Assembly: GCA_034359265.1 (NCBI GenBank)
Contig: CP136890.1
Span: 436,501-500,500, forward strand
Length of the DNA: 64,000 nucleotides
Direction of reading: 5' to 3'
From: Canna indica
Taxonomy: Eukaryota > Streptophyta > Magnoliopsida > Zingiberales > Cannaceae
This document shows, one piece after another, positions 1-12,449 of the stretch. The notes beneath the pieces are model-generated. The model saw only the letters and a program-made list of their open reading frames with translations, searched no databases and was not told the DNA's origin. The position numbers and the translations under genes were made by a program. Numbering within the stretch: position 1 is the first letter of the stretch; each line of letters starts with the position of its first letter.

Positions 1-294
1 GTGAAACAACATAACGATTTCCTTAGTTTCACATCATAATATGAAAACACAATTCTAAACTACAACAGTGATGCAGAAACACCAAAGTTTAAATGGAGAC
101 AAGATATATTAGAAGTTCTGTATTGAAAAATGAGGGGACAAACAATATTGTTATACATGTGGTATTAGCGGCTTGGTATTTTAAAATCCTTCCAAACAAG
201 TTGGCAATACAACTATGAACAGATACAAGAAGCTCTGTACTTAACAAGACTACGACTACAGCATGTACATAGTACTCAAAGGATGAGTGAATAC

Positions 295-3200
295 CTCCAG
301 AAAGCACAAAGGGTTCAGTAGGACACATAGCCAGAGCAAATTCTGCATTTTCTTGATGACCAGTCAATATCTGGAAATTGTGAACTTGTTAGTGACTACT
401 CTAGAGCAATATCCAAATTTCCAAAAGCCACCCGACTGATGAACTTAGTCTTAATCAGTGGTTCATTGTAAATATCCTGCTCTAAATATGAAAATACAAA
501 AATTCCATGCAATAACAAAGCCAAAAGAAATTCACAGTGCTTGCAGTAAAGAAAACGCATATCCTTAGAATATTGACTGACCAAATCTGGACGAGATTCA
601 GTAGCTCCTAACATAGGATGACGATTAGGTTGTGCCTCAACGTCCCAAATAAGAACCTTCATAAAATATCAAAACATAAGGGAAAGACCAAAGGAGAGAA
701 TCTTACTAGACTTGGTATTGCAACACAATGTTCTACTTACATCAGGACTATCAGTATGTGTTGCGACTATTTTACTGTTCTGAGGAAGCTCCCTGATTCT
801 GTTAACCTGCATGAAGCCAGTGATTACTGAGAATCCATAGAGCCACATAGGAACAACATTACTTACTGATCCCACATACAGAAGCTCATCAAAGAATATC
901 AAGACACGAAAAGCAGAGTTGAAGCCAACAGTGACTACACTGACACAATTTGATGTTTGAGACCATATTAAAAAACTCGAGTTAGCAAAGCCATTGCTTT
1001 AAGCTAACAAACAATCGGTAAGGTTCCAGCTGAGTCTGCTTGCAAACCACTCGGGAAGTTTGGATAGTCCATAAGAGCAGATAACTTTTGCCGACATATA
1101 CTGAATTTCCACATGTCCTCCAGATATGAAGGCATTCTAGAGGTAATATGGTCGTTCTTACAGGGTGAGATGACAAATTCAATATTCCTCTTCTCAAGAC
1201 TACCATTTTGCTAAGAGCCATATTTAAATTGAATCTGGTGAAATACCAATTCTAATTGTACAATGGTTCACTTAGGCAGTCAAAATATAAATGAAAAGTT
1301 ATTGTTGTACTCATACCTCCCCAGGATGTATAATTGTTTTGTACTTCTTCACAAATGGAGAACGAGCTTCTTCGTTAAACTACAAAAATCAAATCAAATA
1401 TCATTTAGCATCAAAAGAATTTAAAAGGTTATTTAACTTTCAAAAGTAGTTATGCTTTCATTTAGACGCAAGAAGATGACATCAATACTAGTGTATAAAA
1501 TACTATTTCTGCAGACACAACAAAACCACCACCATCATAAGCTACAGATACATACTTGAATTTAAAATGATATACAGAGAGTTGAAATAAAGAGTTATTA
1601 CTAAGTCCCATTTTGAAAGTAGGTGATGCAAAAAAAGAACAAAATCAATAACAACTGAAGTGAGAAGCATTAATAATAGCTAGATTCAAATTAATAATCA
1701 CATTCACATGACGACATAAATTTGATAGGTTTCAAACAGGGTAATAGACCACACCCCAAAAAATGTCCATGATTAGTTAAGACTAATTCACCCTAATATT
1801 GAAACAAAATCATGTGATGTCATCTTGAGTATAACCAAATACAAGCAACTAGCAAGTATAAATAACTTTGAAATCAAGTCCACAATTTCTCTGCAGAAAA
1901 ATGTGAGGCATTTGGCACATAAACTATAGACTACATCACTACAGCATATAGCATACCCAGAGAGAATGCTATCTGTCAATATATGATGGTTTTCTCATGA
2001 GGTCAAAGTTTTTTAAAGGTTGCTTAAGCTAGTAAATGTCTGCTTTTGTCAATGCTAGATTTGGACCAAGCTAATATAAACCAATCAGGAACAAGATCAT
2101 GTGTTGCTACAATCCACTAAACACACCTCTGACTCTGAGCATACAATGTCTGAACCTAGAACTATATGCCCAATATGATTAATACCAAGTTACTACTTAC
2201 TAATGGTGAAACCATCAAACCTAAAATAACAGCCAAATAAGCATCGACTCCTCACATTGAACTATGCCCAACTGATGAATTACACACGTGAGAATTTGTA
2301 AAGTGACTCATATAATATTATAAACTACAATTGAAGTGTTTGTCACTTTGTCTTTTGCAATTTAATACGTTATGCTAGTATTACTCCAAGCAATAATAAA
2401 ATTTGCTTATGGTTATAGTTCTTAATGAAGGGAAAACTATGTTTACCTATAGCATCAGACCAAACCTCTAATTTACAGCTGAAACTAACTAAAATTTATA
2501 TACTGAGCGATACTTAAATTTTCCTGATAAATGAGTATTTCTTCACTAATGCTACAAAAGTTAAGGCTTTCACAAAACAGAGCATATCTATTTATAATTA
2601 ACTTCTGTAGAGAAAAAAAAAAGTGTCTTTCATGATTACTGGTTTTGACATGAAAATTTGCTTTACTAAAATGAAATCACAACACAAAAATTGAAATCAT
2701 AATCATCAAGAGACATATTAGTAGCATTATAAGAAAGACCTGAACAATTAAAAATTTCTGAAGGTTTTCTTTCGCAACATTGTATGATTACTAAACAAGC
2801 ATGAGATATAAATATCGATCACTGCATTACAAATCAAAATGCAAGCAAGACATATGAATCTCAAATTTTAGCACAAATATAAACTTTCTAGCAACCAGGC
2901 AAAGGAAAAATCACCAAAATTATTCATATAACCAAGAAACCTGCGATATATGCTCTGCAGCTGCGACTCTTGGCTTGACAACTTCACAATTTGCTATGAC
3001 AAGAGTATTTGGTACAGAGCCATCAGTCTGCAACAGTAAAGCTAATTAGACGCAAACTGATAATATTGGAAGACTCTAAAAGTGTCTACATCAGAAAGAA
3101 AAAAGATTGGCTCAATAAATCCTTTGTTATCTTCCACACAATTTAATATATGCATGGGCTCCTAACAAGATGGTCTCAGAATACAAGTGCAGTATCAGCA

Positions 3201-5232
3201 TGTAAGAAAAAGTGAAGAGCATGAAATTGACCTACAAACATGACACTAAATTATGAGGTTGCATGGGAACAAGTAAAATTTAGGATTAAGTGAAGTCTGA
3301 AGATAAAGTGGAAGTGTTTTTGTATAGAAACAATTAGATAATAACATATTTTCCCTAATATCATCACTTAACATGAACTGATGGTCTGAAATATTTTCCT
3401 TTAGCCGTTATAATTACTTCTGCCCTATCTTAAATAGACAAGCTTTACCAACACTATCAAAACATTACCTACTACACAAAATTCTTAACACAAATTATGC
3501 ACATGAGAATCCTGAGCCCTTCCCATTTGCTCCAACACTGGTTCAAGTGTGTATAAAAGTTTCAGTGCATCAATTACTGCTTTACCACTTCTACTAGACT
3601 GTTTCAATAGAATGGTAGGTTGCTTTTACTATGTATTATGCATGGTTTGCTTACTCTTATTGTACATATAGGTTGGGTCATTTACTATTTTCCACGGGAG
3701 AGGGGAAGAAAACAAATATTAATAGGAGTCCGGTGTTAAGTAACTATGGTGGCCCATATAATTATAAATCAAATTGAAAGGAAACTCGTATTGTTTCAGT
3801 TTATGAAAAGTACATTAGCAAAGGCACATCAAACCTAAAATTGGAATAAGCACTTATAATAGCTAAGTTCAAGGTGTTGTTAGGCAAAGTTAAAAAGAGC
3901 CACAAATAGAAATACCTTTTATTAGGCGATAAGATTTTAAAAGGTAATCATCGTACCATTGGGAATTTATGAATACATCTGTCACATTTCGATCTTGACA
4001 TGCTACCAGAGATAGATAGAACTGACTCCCCCAAATATATTAGTGGTGATGTTTAATTTGTATTATGCAGTAGTGTCTATAATTTAAATTCCACTTTAAA
4101 TAAACAAGAGGTCAGGAAAAAAACATCCTCTCCATATATGCTCTCTATTTAAAACATTTGTCATCATTGATCCCGCAAAAAAAAATTAATATCAAAAGTA
4201 TTTGACATGCAAATAAAATTGGTTTTAGCAATGCATACACCTTGACATACATATTACATAATAGGCTATGAGAATTCAGGTCTGATTTCAGATACAACCT
4301 AAGTTGTGGACAGCAGAGACCTAAATAAATAATTTTCTAATATAACATCATGGACAAGTTCAGTGTGAAACTGGAACACTGAAGAAACAAGGATCAAAGG
4401 TTTTACATGTATGTCCCTAAATTACTGGATCTAGCACGAGCAACATAGAGCACATATAAAGGAGACTCAGAACACTTCCAAAACTGCCTGATGTTAGTGG
4501 AGCATAAGCTTGTCAGTCAAGACAGCACTTACTCAGCGCCTTGGTTCACATACCTGTTCAGAGAGGTACAAACGTTGGCGATTTTTGTATGTTGCTTGGT
4601 CAAGTTGAGGCCCCCATCTGCAAAGAAAGAACAAAATCCAAGTGTAAGACTTGCACAACAACCATCGCAAGGTGCATGCCGTCACTAGCTCAGCACGCTA
4701 AAGTAATGACCAAATCCCCCCAATTTCATGGATTGTGGTCCTTTTAACCAAAAAATGCCTGTATTTTATTTATAATTCACATTAAATTACCAAATCAATT
4801 GCGAGAGAAATCCTAAAATGTTAAGCCCCTCCATAGTTCCATCGAAACAGGAGTGCAGAAGAAATATTCTCAGTTCACATGTACTATTCCCCAAAAACTC
4901 CTCACATATTCACCATATCGACTCGATCGACTGGAAAAAAGGACTAAAAACCCTAAAATGCAAGATGGCAAACCCTCGGCGAAGAAGCATCTACCGCAAT
5001 AAAGAAAGAAAAACTCCAGTCGAGAAAGAAGTGAAAGAAGGAAGACGAAGTGGAAAGGGAGGAGAAAAAAGAAGGATCGGAGAGAGAGAGAGAGAGAGAG
5101 AGATTGGTACCGGCAGGAGAGTGAGGGCCAGACAAGGTTGTGGTTAGCGAGCCAGTCGTAGAGGACGGGGACGAGGGACTTCCACTGCGTGTACCTCTCG
5201 TCGACCGTCGCCTTCCCCCCTCTCTCCCTCAT
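295..5232 (-). CDS. MSI4/FVE: MSI4/FVE-type WD40 histone-binding protein, 5' part (exons 1-7)
   Basis: Seven exons in order: 5232-5111, 4617-4554, 3027-2941, 1379-1317, 806-741, 656-582, 370-295. All join in frame with GT-AG borders. Exon 1 carries VDERYTQWKSLVPVLYDWLA, the N-terminal H4-binding segment of the RbAp46/48 (CAF1C) family. Later exons give RQRLYLSEQTDG, VNRIRELPQNSKIVA, VLIWDVEAQPNRH and LTGHQENAEFALAM, the first WD40 blades, near-identical to plant MSI4/FVE. Exon 7 ends in phase 1, and the following KDKSVVLW-type exon is not in the window, so the remaining blades lie beyond the left edge. Known for the family: a nuclear histone chaperone subunit of histone deacetylase and CUL4-DDB1 complexes, acting in flowering and cold response. 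The first in-frame ATG is 5232. Upstream of it the frame stays open through a basic stretch to a stop at 5299-5301, so the true N-terminus is uncertain. Confidence 0.93.
5080..5102. repeat. (GA)n microsatellite in intron 1 of MSI4/FVE
   Basis: An uninterrupted AG/GA run of about 22 bases. In the sense of the gene it is a CT tract beginning about eight bases after the intron 1 donor (exon ends at 5111). GA/CT tracts can bind GAGA-type BBR/BPC factors; that role is inference here. Confidence 0.9.
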
Positions 5233-6023
5233 CGTCGTCCGCCTTCGTCTTCGCCGCCGCTTCGCAGGCGGCTTCGTCGCTCGCTCACTCTCACTCCTCT
5301 AAGCCCTCTTCTCCTCTTCGTGGAGCCCACCGCGTTCACAAACAACTGAAATGCTTGTGAATTTTTAATTTCTTTTATTCGCGCTCCCCAGGGAATTTAT
5401 TTTCATTTTTCAGAGGTTTTTTAGTTAATAGAGGTAAGGATTAGGGGCATGTATATATACATAGAGAGAGAAAAAACTTTGATGAGAGCTTTTATTGGTG
5501 GAGTTTTTCCCATTAATAAAAATTAAATTATTAAATAAATTTTAATAATTACATAGATTAAATAAATAATAATTATTTTTATTATTTAATAATATTGTAA
5601 TTAATATATATATTTTATGAATATTCAATTGATTTTCATAAAATAAAATAAATACTGAATTTTATTATTTAAAAACTAATTCATATTAATTCATATTTTA
5701 ATTAGAATCAATTATAATACAACTTTGTTATATAGTTAAGAAAAATATTATGAATATTTATTTTGTTTATTTATTGTGTCAACCAAATAACATACTATAA
5801 TTTTTTATATCTAATTAATTTTTATTTATTTTTATTCCTTATGTATTCATATTCTTTATATTTTTTCTAAAAACATTAGCTTTATATTTAACTATTATAA
5901 CAAAAAAATACACTTACTACATTATAATGGTAATAATTGAACCTAGTATTTGTAAATTATATATAAATATAACTCAAACTATTAGTTGATTGATTTGATT
6001 CAATCAAGTCAAACGCTCCGTTA

Positions 6024-6970
6024 GGATCTGTTTGGATACGTTCATTAACACTATGTTTGGATTGAGGGTTTCGGAAGGTTTCAGAGGGGTTTGGAGGGGT
6101 TTAAAACATCCTGTTTGGATAACTTTTTTAAGGGGTTTGGAGAGGTTTCAGACCCCTCCAAACCCCTCGTAGAACCCATTTTCAAAACCTCAAAAAATGA
6201 AGAGTTTTGGAGGGGTTTGAAGATATAATGAATTAAAAATAATTAAATTACAAAAGTATCCTTAAAACAAAAATATATATTATTATAAACGAAGGCATAG
6301 CGGTCTATCAAATCCCTCCAAACCCCTCCAAACCCTTTATGAAGTTTAACCAAACAAGGTTTTCAAAACCCTTTCAAAAACCTCCAAACCCCTCCCCCTT
6401 CAAAACCCTTCAAACTCCTTCAAACCCCTCCTCCTCCAAACTCCTTACTCAAAGTTATCCAAACATAATGTAAAGGAAAGAGATGAGAGGAGAAAGAAGA
6501 GTAAAATTAATTTTGTTTGGATATAATTTAATAAAGATAAGGGAGTGAAAGAGAATTGAAAAGTTAACATTATTTGAATGTACTTTACCGGGGAGAAGAA
6601 GAAAAAAAAATTATTTAATAGATAACTATACATTTTTATTCATGTGTTATGTGTAATACTTTGAGACAAAAATAAAATTGATAATAGAAGAATAATCTCA
6701 ACCAATAAAGATAGGAAGATATCACTAGGGTTTAATAAATATATTATAAATTTATAAAAATAATAAGAGTAATTTTGTAAATTTATTTTGGATAATTTTT
6801 TTATAATTGTATTAACATTCATTTAATTTCAAATCGGAGTTGAAAATAAATTGAGGTTTGGATGAGAACCGAGATAAATAATTCCCCTTTATTAAAATTA
6901 TAAAACCAAGCATGAGAAAATTCTCTTATTCCTTTCCTTTTCCTTCTTTAACCTCAATCCAAATAGGTCC
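6024..6970. mobile_element. Outer Tourist-like (PIF/Harbinger-type) MITE, interrupted
   Basis: The left end reads GGATCTGTTTGGAT. The reverse complement of the right end reads GGACCTATTTGGAT. Both ends are flanked by the trinucleotide TTA (6021-6023 and 6971-6973), the target duplication typical of PIF/Harbinger elements. Removing the inner element (6049-6470 plus one TAA) leaves about 520 bp, a normal MITE size. No transposase is present. Confidence 0.75.
6049..6470. mobile_element. Inner Tourist-like MITE nested in the outer one
   Basis: Ends are CACTATGTTTGGAT and, reverse complemented from the right, CATTATGTTTGGAT. A TAA duplication flanks both sides (6046-6048 and 6471-6473). The left half is built from GGGGTTTGGAGG-like units and the right half from their complements (CCTCCAAACCCC), so the 422-bp element can fold back almost throughout. 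Noncoding. Confidence 0.8.
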
Positions 6971-7646
6971 TTATAGTTTCCCATTTTATAGAAATTTTTT
7001 GTTTATTGGCGAATAAAATAACACATGTATATTACAGTATCCTCCATTTTATCTAAGAAATCAAATTAATATGATAGGATATAATAATAAATAATATATA
7101 TAATTAAATAATAATTTTAAACTTAATATTTATTTATATTTTTTAACCTCGATTTTAAAATTCGTGTACTAATTAAATAATAATTAAAAAATCATATTCT
7201 ATTTTATCCTCTCTATTCTTTATTCTAGGGAAGGAAACTGACCAGCACTAAATTGATGAATTTACAGCTGGTCATCTAAACCCTTGTGATCTTTTTTAAA
7301 AACTTTCGTGATGACCGAATTATCACTTGATTCATGATGCTCGGATCAATTCCTATATTTTGAAATCGAATTCTATCACGTTGGGATTTAGAATTGAATC
7401 CTTTTGATTCATAGTACCGGTTGAAATTTGTTCATTTACGATTGAAAAAAAAACTATCTCAATCAATCCTAACCATTTCATTATGGATGAAAAAAAAATT
7501 CACGAGAATTCAACCAAAAATAACAAAAGCCAAAAGATAGAACCCATTCATTTACCTTGTTCTAGTAATCCAATGCTCACTCTTAAGTGCCTTAACTGCA
7601 ACGTACTCTTTTGATTTGATCTGTTGCCAGGGACCATAAAAATGAA

Positions 7647-7834
7647 ATAGAACTTGTATGAGCAGGTCGCTCATCTTCCGCCATGTCAGCTTAGCACGCA
7701 TCCCGATGCAAAATTCGAGTTCGGGATGCGTGCCCAGCAACAGCCCAGACTGCATACAGAATTCAATTTTCGCATCGGGATGCGTGCTGGGCTGATGTGG
7801 CGGAAGATGAGCGGCCTGCTCATACAAGTTTTCT
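7647..7834. mobile_element. 188-bp near-palindromic MITE with 13-bp flanking direct repeats
   Basis: Inverted arms start near AACTTGTATGAGCAGG on each side and continue through CGCTCATCTTCCGCCA and GCACGCATCCCGATGC, leaving only a short central loop. The element is flanked by perfect 13-bp direct repeats CCATAAAAATGAA (7634-7646 and 7835-7847). A long target duplication plus long inverted arms suggests a Mutator-type nonautonomous element, although 13 bp exceeds the usual 8-11. The open frames seen here on both strands are mirror images of each other, produced by the palindrome, not genes. Confidence 0.75.
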
Positions 7835-8702
7835 CCATAAAAATGAAGCTCACAAGTGAATATGGTAGACCAAAAAACAGATGCAATTTATTATTGCAAA
7901 CTTGCTTGCTTGCCCGGGTGGTTGGGGATGGATAAAAGAAGGTCCCTGCAGCATTTGATGCACTGATCCATTTTTGACAGTCATATGCTGGCGTATTACC
8001 AGGACTACATTTATGCTATTTAAAGAGCCAACACTCCTTCATTCTACCATTCATTCAAACGAAATATTTTGTCTATTAATTGTCTCTCGCCCCATGTTTC
8101 TAACAAGTGACTGCAGAAAACAAGTTTAGTTCTCCAATAATAAAAGCAATCTTGCCTTAAGTACTCCTCCAAGCATTCTCTCATAAAACAATCACAATAA
8201 GAGAAAAATAATCAAAACTAATACTGGTTTGGGAAGAAAACCTAAAGAAATCTTGTTGTTTCCAGTGCATACAGTCAATGAACATAACTCATTTATTGTT
8301 TTCACAATATTTAATACAAAATTGATCTATATGCTAGTTTTATTCTAATTTTATTTGTTTTTATGTGCTTTTTTATACCACATACACACAGCCATAAAGA
8401 AGGAACGTATTAGTAATTAATTTTTACTGTTCCAGGAGGATTAATCTCTTTCCATTCGTTGAATATTGGCCATAGCTTATTAAAATTCATTTTTATTATA
8501 TTTTAACAGTTTTAAATCCTAATTCAGCGAGCATTCATGTCCTCATTTAATATCCTACTCTGTGATATGTGTTGTCTCTCTTAAATGCTCACAGCTCTAC
8601 TCACTCGGACTTCTTCTTCTTCTTATACTACTACAAGAGGAAGAGAGAGAGGCTCCAATAACTGGGAGACCTACATTTGGATTTGGTGCTTAGTCTGTGT
8701 CC

Positions 8703-8996
8703 ATGGCGTTGAAGAAGAGGGAGCTCCTCGTCAAGATCTCGCTCTTTTTCTTTCTCGGTGTCCTCAGATCAACCCAAGGTGCCATCTTTTGTCTTTCTTT
8801 AACCTGTGAATTCACCCTTTTTCTGTTAGCTTGGGATTTTTCTTAAATTTGATTATGTCATTAGATTTCAATGTACAATGGAGCTGGAAATATTTGCTTG
8901 CAAGAGACAAATTGCAATTCATGGAGTTCTATGTTGTATATATATAACCTCTTTTAATTAGTATCACTCTGAATTTGACATTTGCATATTGTTCAG

Positions 8997-9044
<48 letters not shown>

Positions 9045-12000
9045 ATACCTTTTGTCAATGTCTATTTTCTGAACAAAAGAAATCTAGATGATGTTTATTA
9101 ATTGAAAAAGAAGGAACCTTGTATTCATTTCAACATGCAGTAGTGAACTGGAACAGCATCACAGTTGATGTGCTAAATTTGCAGGAAGAGAATGCAGCAA
9201 GGAGGTGAAGAAGCAGCCTCCTTATCTCAAGGAAGCAAGCAGCTTCTCCTCAATGGCAGGGGAAGAATACGACTACATAATTGTGGGCGGAGGGACGGCA
9301 GGATGCCCTTTGGCTGCTACCCTCTCCCAAAATCACAGCGTTCTGCTGCTGGAGAGAGGCGGCTCGCCGTACGGCAATCTCAACATCTCTTACATGCAGA
9401 ACTTCCACATCTGCCTCACGGACACCTCCCCCAATTCTCCTTCTCAGCCCTTCATTTCATCCGATGGCGTGATCAACACTCGAGCAAGAGTCTTGGGCGG
9501 TGGCACTTGCATAAACGCCGGCTTCTACACGAGGGCCAGCTCGAGGTATTTATACATCGATCAAAGACTTTGCATCCCTTGTTGCAGAATTGTTCTTAAT
9601 AGAATGAACTCGTTTTAAGCAAATCTGCAAGAACACCTTGTAGTTCTCAGTAGTTGAATGCTATCCTCGTTTGGCAACGGGGTAAGCAGTAAGGGTGATT
9701 TTTGCCCGTAGAACTATATATCTAAACTGATTTTTTTGATAAAATATTTATCCTTACACAAATAAAAATAATTGAAAAATATTAATTTTTTACTTATTTT
9801 TTTAAAATAAAACTCTTTCTATCTTTAGAGAGTAAAAATATTAATATTTTTTAATTATTTTCGTTCGTCTCCGAGTAAAAAAATTGTCAAAAATATATTT
9901 AAGAGTATTTTTACTCATTTCTAATGATTCGAGGATATTTTTTTTATCGTTTTCATTTATTTAAAGGTAAAAATCAAACAAAAAAAAATATTTTTATCAT
10001 ATTTTTAAAATTCGAGAACAAAAATCATCATGGCAATTCCACTTCGTTGCAGAGATGGGATGGAATTTCTTCAATGAGAGGGTGGTAATAAAGAGAGTCT
10101 CTTTGACGAGATCAACGCCCAACCGTATGATATAAATGCATAGAAGATAGAGCCTTGTTTCTCAAGGCGGACTTTATGATGATCAGTTGAAACACAAGAA
10201 GATTACTCTAGTGCTTGATTAATTAATTGCCCAAATCCCACACGGTCCCTCCTTGGTAGGGATGATAATATTATTCATTTAGGCGAGTGCCTATAGGTAT
10301 TTATAAATTTTTACCCGCGGGAATTTCATAGGTAATTTTTCTTACCCGTTTATTATATGGGGCTGATATGAGTATTATAGTATTCGTACCCGCGGGTACC
10401 ATTAGCCGCGAGAATTAGTAAATTATAATATTACTATAGGCACATATACTAAAAAATCATATCCTAATTTAATACTCATGTACTTTATGTTTTGAAATCT
10501 TACGATGATATTGTTATCAAAATACTTGAAAAGTTAAAGTGTTATTAAAATATAGTAATTTGTATTTTTTTTAAATGCCATAGGTACCTGTCAATACCCG
10601 TGGGTATTTGTCCCTCGGCGGATAATTAAATGAGTACTCATTTTTTATACTCGTGAGAAATAAACTAGTAACGGGTACCCATTTATTTCGTGAGGCGGGT
10701 AGCGAATAGGCATCCCGTACCCGTGCCGTTGACATCCCTACTCCCTTGTCTTCTTCTCTACTTAAATATACTTTACAGTTTACAGGGCCTGAGAATATTT
10801 ACTGTTTTCAGCTACCCAGGAATCAAATCCATGGAAGAATTCTTGTGTGACTGGTTCCTCCTATGACATCTACTTGTTGCTTATCTAATCCTGAGTATGA
10901 ACGATCGAGAGGTATCTAATCCTGTTGTAATTTTCCAGCTTCGTCGAGGCAGTAGGCTGGGACAGTGAGCTGGTCAACGAGTCGTACCCGTGGGTGGAGC
11001 GGAGGATAGTCAACTGGCCGGACGTCGCACCTTGGCAGGCCGCTCTCCGGGATGGGTTGCTCGAGGCCGGCGTCGCGCCCTTCAATGGGTACACCTACGA
11101 CCATCTCTACGGGACCAAGATCGGCGGCATCATCTTCGCCAAGGACGGCTTCCGACGCACCGCCGCGGATCTCCTCGCTGCCGGAAACCCGGGCAACCTC
11201 CGCGTCTTGCTTCACGCCACCGTGCAGAGGATTCTTTTCCGGAAACTCGCGGGGGGGCGGCCCAAGGCGGTGGGCGTTCAGTTCAAGGATGAGAATGGCC
11301 GGCAGCACCGCGCGCTTCTCAAGAACGCGAGGCACCGCGAAGTGATCCTGTCGTCAGGCGCCATCGGTAGTCCGCAGTTGCTGCTTCTGAGCGGGATCGG
11401 ACCGAAGAAAGATCTCGAGAAGATGCGCATCCCGCTCGTCCTTCACAATCAGCACGTTGGGAAAGGGATGGCGGACAACCCCCTCAACTCCATCTTCATG
11501 CCCACCAAGAAGCCCGTGCGTCAGTCCCTCATCCAAACTGTTGGCATCACCAAGCCCGGCGTGTTCATCGAGGCCAGCAGCGGCTTCGGTCAGTCATCCG
11601 ACAGTATCAGGTGCCACCACGGCATCATGTCCGCTGAGGTGCACCGTATACAAAATTTCAATCTTCATGCATATATATCTCGAATTCTACGAGCAAAAAT
11701 TGATGTAACTTAGTTTTCTGTGGAGCTTCGCAGATTGGGCAGCTCTCCACCATTCCCCCAAAGCAGAGGAGCCTCGAAGCCGCTCGGAAGTACGCCAGAG
11801 AGAAGAAGAACCTCCCCAAGGAAGCGTTTCGTGGAGGCTTCGTACTAGCAAAGATCGACGGCCCGCTCTCCACGGGTCACCTGAGCCTCCTCGACACCGA
11901 CGTCGACAGCAATCCCTCCGTCACCTTCAACTACTTCAGCCACCCGCGCGACCTCCGGCGGTGCGTGTACGGCATCAAAAGCATAGCACAGGTTGTGCGG

Positions 12001-12449
12001 ACGAAGCGCTTCGCCGAGCTGACCGTGGACGACGCCTACACGATGGAGATGCTGCTGAACATGAGCGTGCAGGCGAACGTCAACATGATACCGAAGCACA
12101 CGAATGACACGGCATCCATCGAGCAATTCTGCAGGGACACCGTGACCACCATCTGGCACTACCACGGCGGCTGCCATGTGGGGAAGGTGGTGGACGATCA
12201 GTATCGAGTGCTCGGCGTCTCCGGGCTCAGGGTGATCGACGGCTCTACGTTTGACAGGTCTCCTGGCACAAATCCTCAGGCGACTGTCATGATGATGGGA
12301 AGGTATACAGAAAGCAGGTTCATGTAGTTCTGGAATTCGATTTTTGGATGCATTATGATTGATGTTCCTGTTTTCTGATCAATGTATGCAGATATATGGG
12401 AGTCAAAATACTCAGGAAGAGACTGGGAAGAGAAGCAGGGCAGATGTAA
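8703..12449 (+). CDS. HTH: HOTHEAD-like GMC-family FAD oxidoreductase
   Basis: Five exons: 8703-8778, 9185-9545, 10939-11638, 11734-12302, 12392-12449. They join in frame to 587 aa, close to the 594 aa of Arabidopsis HOTHEAD. The product opens with a hydrophobic signal peptide (about residues 8-25). It has the FAD-binding motif VGGGTAGCP (59-67), RVLGGGTCINAGFY (127-140), the catalytic WHYHGGC segment (His521/His523) and GTNPQATVMMMGRY with partner Asn559. The last small exon encodes YMGVKILRKRLG and stops at TAA; reading through its donor would give a false end at 12327. Known for HOTHEAD: an epidermal enzyme proposed to oxidise omega-hydroxy fatty acids in cutin formation, whose loss causes organ fusion. 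Exons 2-4 are much more GC-rich than the introns. Paralogues annotated as mandelonitrile lyase-like share the fold, so exact substrate is inference. Confidence 0.93.
8998..9039. repeat. (TA)n microsatellite in HOTHEAD intron 1
   Basis: About 21 consecutive TA dinucleotides within the first intron. Confidence 0.95.
10257..10740. mobile_element. hAT-like MITE in HOTHEAD intron 2
   Basis: The left end reads TAGGGATGATAAT and the reverse complement of the right end TAGGGATGTCAACGG, the usual terminal form of nonautonomous hAT elements. The body carries several ACCCGYGGGTA-type motifs in opposing orientation. Flanking octamers CTCCTTGG and CTCCCTTG match at 6 of 8 positions, compatible with a decayed 8-bp target duplication. 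No coding capacity. It accounts for about a third of the 1.4-kb intron. Confidence 0.65.

Larger units (their letters stand above)
5346..8702. other. Spacer between divergent MSI4/FVE and HOTHEAD genes
   Basis: Very AT-rich, with no gene I can support. It holds the nested Tourist-like MITEs (6024-6970) and the 188-bp near-palindromic element (7647-7834), listed separately. The promoters of the two flanking, divergently transcribed genes must lie at its ends. A TATATATA string near 5451 is a weak TATA candidate for the minus-strand gene. Confidence 0.7.

Noticed and set aside
4491..5349. Plus-strand open frames of 65-109 codons over the MSI4/FVE 5' end
   Set aside because: They are antisense to exons 1-2 and the GA repeat of a well-supported minus-strand gene and show low-complexity composition.
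7552..7935. Mirror-image open frames on both strands with the repeated MYEQ.AHLPP and HPDAK motifs
   Set aside because: The similarity of plus and minus frames is produced by the palindromic MITE; it is not coding.
10811..10938. Extra HOTHEAD exon after the acceptor-like TTTTCAG at about 10811
   Set aside because: Direct splicing from 9545 to 10939 already gives continuous family sequence in frame; an insertion here would disrupt it.
12290..12327. Stop at 12327 as the end of the HOTHEAD protein
   Set aside because: The frame reads through a good donor at 12303; splicing to 12392 restores the conserved YMGVKILR ending.
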